DNA of 64,000 nt from Hedera helix (taxonomy: Eukaryota > Streptophyta > Magnoliopsida > Apiales > Araliaceae). Below the pieces are notes generated by a model. The model was not told where the DNA came from. It made no database searches and saw nothing but the letters and a program-made list of their open reading frames with translations. Both the position numbers and the translations under genes were made by a program. Positions 63,392 through 64,000 of this stretch are shown here, one piece after another (the stretch's first letter is position 1; every line of letters starts with the position of its first letter). The stretch is from assembly GCA_947179155.2 (NCBI GenBank), contig OX359275.1, positions 35,099,808 to 35,163,807 of the forward strand. Direction: 5' to 3'.

Positions 63392-64000
63392 TGTGACGCC
63401 CCCAAATCTGGGCCCACACAGCCCAAACTTGAGTCGTCAAAATACTACAACAAAATTATTACAACAAAGCACAACGTACAACAATACAGTGTATAATAAT
63501 ACACAACTAAGTCTTCACTATTATTGCCACACTATTTTACAAAACGTGAAGACTATGATAACTATTCCTCGGACCCTCACTCCATTCCCCGGCTAGACCC
63601 TGTTATGTTTTCATCTCCTGTTGAAAAACAATGGAACAAAAGAAAGGGTGAGCTCAAATAGCCTAGTAAAGAATATCATGACTAAGATAATGACGAATAA
63701 ATTATCATTAGTCTTCAACAGTTGAGTTCTTGATAGAATACAATAGACTACAAGGTTTATATCAAAAACTGCAGTTAAATTCTTAAACAACGTTCAGATC
63801 AATAATAGCAGCGGAATGAGTAATCTATTAGAAGAATAATGCAGACTATAATGTCCACTCGGTTCTCTTTTTAGGAAAAACATCATCAACTTTTATCATC
63901 TGAAATATCATTAGTCAAGATAATACAAATTCACAGTTCCTGATCATAATCATGCACATCAACAGTTCATCTTTGTACTACGGGCCAAAGATATTCAATA
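63392..64000 (-). mobile_element. LTR of the Tekay family, cut by the right window edge
   Basis: Starts TGTGACGCCCCC in inverted view. The flank (GATGGTCCAGT) is not a primer-binding site, so this is the outer end of a 3' LTR or a solo LTR on the minus strand. It is about 99% identical by eye to the intact element's LTR; for example the block ACTATGATAACTATTCCTCGG matches exactly, whereas the minus-strand subfamily differs there. It is a recent relative of the intact copy. Confidence 0.92.

Noticed and set aside
1..64000. The two edge LTRs as the two ends of a single giant element
   Set aside because: They are in opposite orientations (plus at 1-545, minus at 63392-64000), have different divergence from the central copies, and host genes lie between them.

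Overview
This is a nuclear chromosome segment from a dicot plant. It is AT-rich, has spliced genes with plant-type introns, and is dominated by plant transposable elements. Two ordinary host genes can be rebuilt exon by exon, both on the minus strand. The first is a 14-exon uridine/cytidine kinase-like gene (UKL family, 471 aa) at 4197-13026. The second is a 3-exon gene for a probably N-myristoylated, plant-specific protein of the At3g27210-like family (213 aa) at 50556-53589. A third locus, 17615-18042, is a truncated, frameshifted remnant of an acid-lipase-like (LIP/MPL) gene.

The centre (19818-45090) is a three-level nest of LTR retrotransposons, and every level is closed by a perfect target-site duplication (TSD). 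Level 1 is an approximately 4.56-kb solo LTR in minus orientation, TSD GACCC. It is split by level 2, a minus-strand Tekay/Del-type Ty3-gypsy chromovirus at 20242-40943, TSD GTACG. The 3' LTR of level 2 is split in turn by level 3, a plus-strand element of the same family at 22134-32698, TSD CCTTA. Level 3 looks complete: two 2862-bp LTRs, a primer-binding site, a polypurine tract and one open gag-pol frame of 1548 aa. Level 2 is broken. Its gag capsid and zinc knuckles are replaced by about 520 bp of unrelated open reading frame fused in frame to the first ~31 Gag residues. Its reverse transcriptase core is deleted, and RNase H and integrase carry frameshifts or a stop. Its two LTRs still differ at only about eight substitutions, so it was probably moved in trans by an intact relative. 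The two subfamilies share LTR ends and U5 but have different promoter blocks.

Two more LTR pieces of this family lie at the window edges (1-545, plus; 63392-64000, minus). DNA elements with recognisable TSDs fill the intergenic space and introns: Stowaway-like MITEs in a UKL intron, a CACTA MITE (14393-14720), a MULE-like element (45851-48766) split by a hAT element (46356-48064), a Harbinger/Tourist-like element (49563-50002), a near-perfect 80-bp-arm foldback (53961-54154), a hAT MITE (57088-57663) and a long-inverted-repeat MULE (58227-59486).

The most unusual items are the chimeric gag/unknown ORF in the level-2 element, the promoter-block swap between LTRs, the structured tandem repeats in U5, the possible gene fragment carried inside the MULE at about 48100-48480, and the 180-bp hairpin. 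No CRISPR array, tRNA or rRNA was recognised. All coordinates and identities come from reading by eye; no alignment or database search was run.
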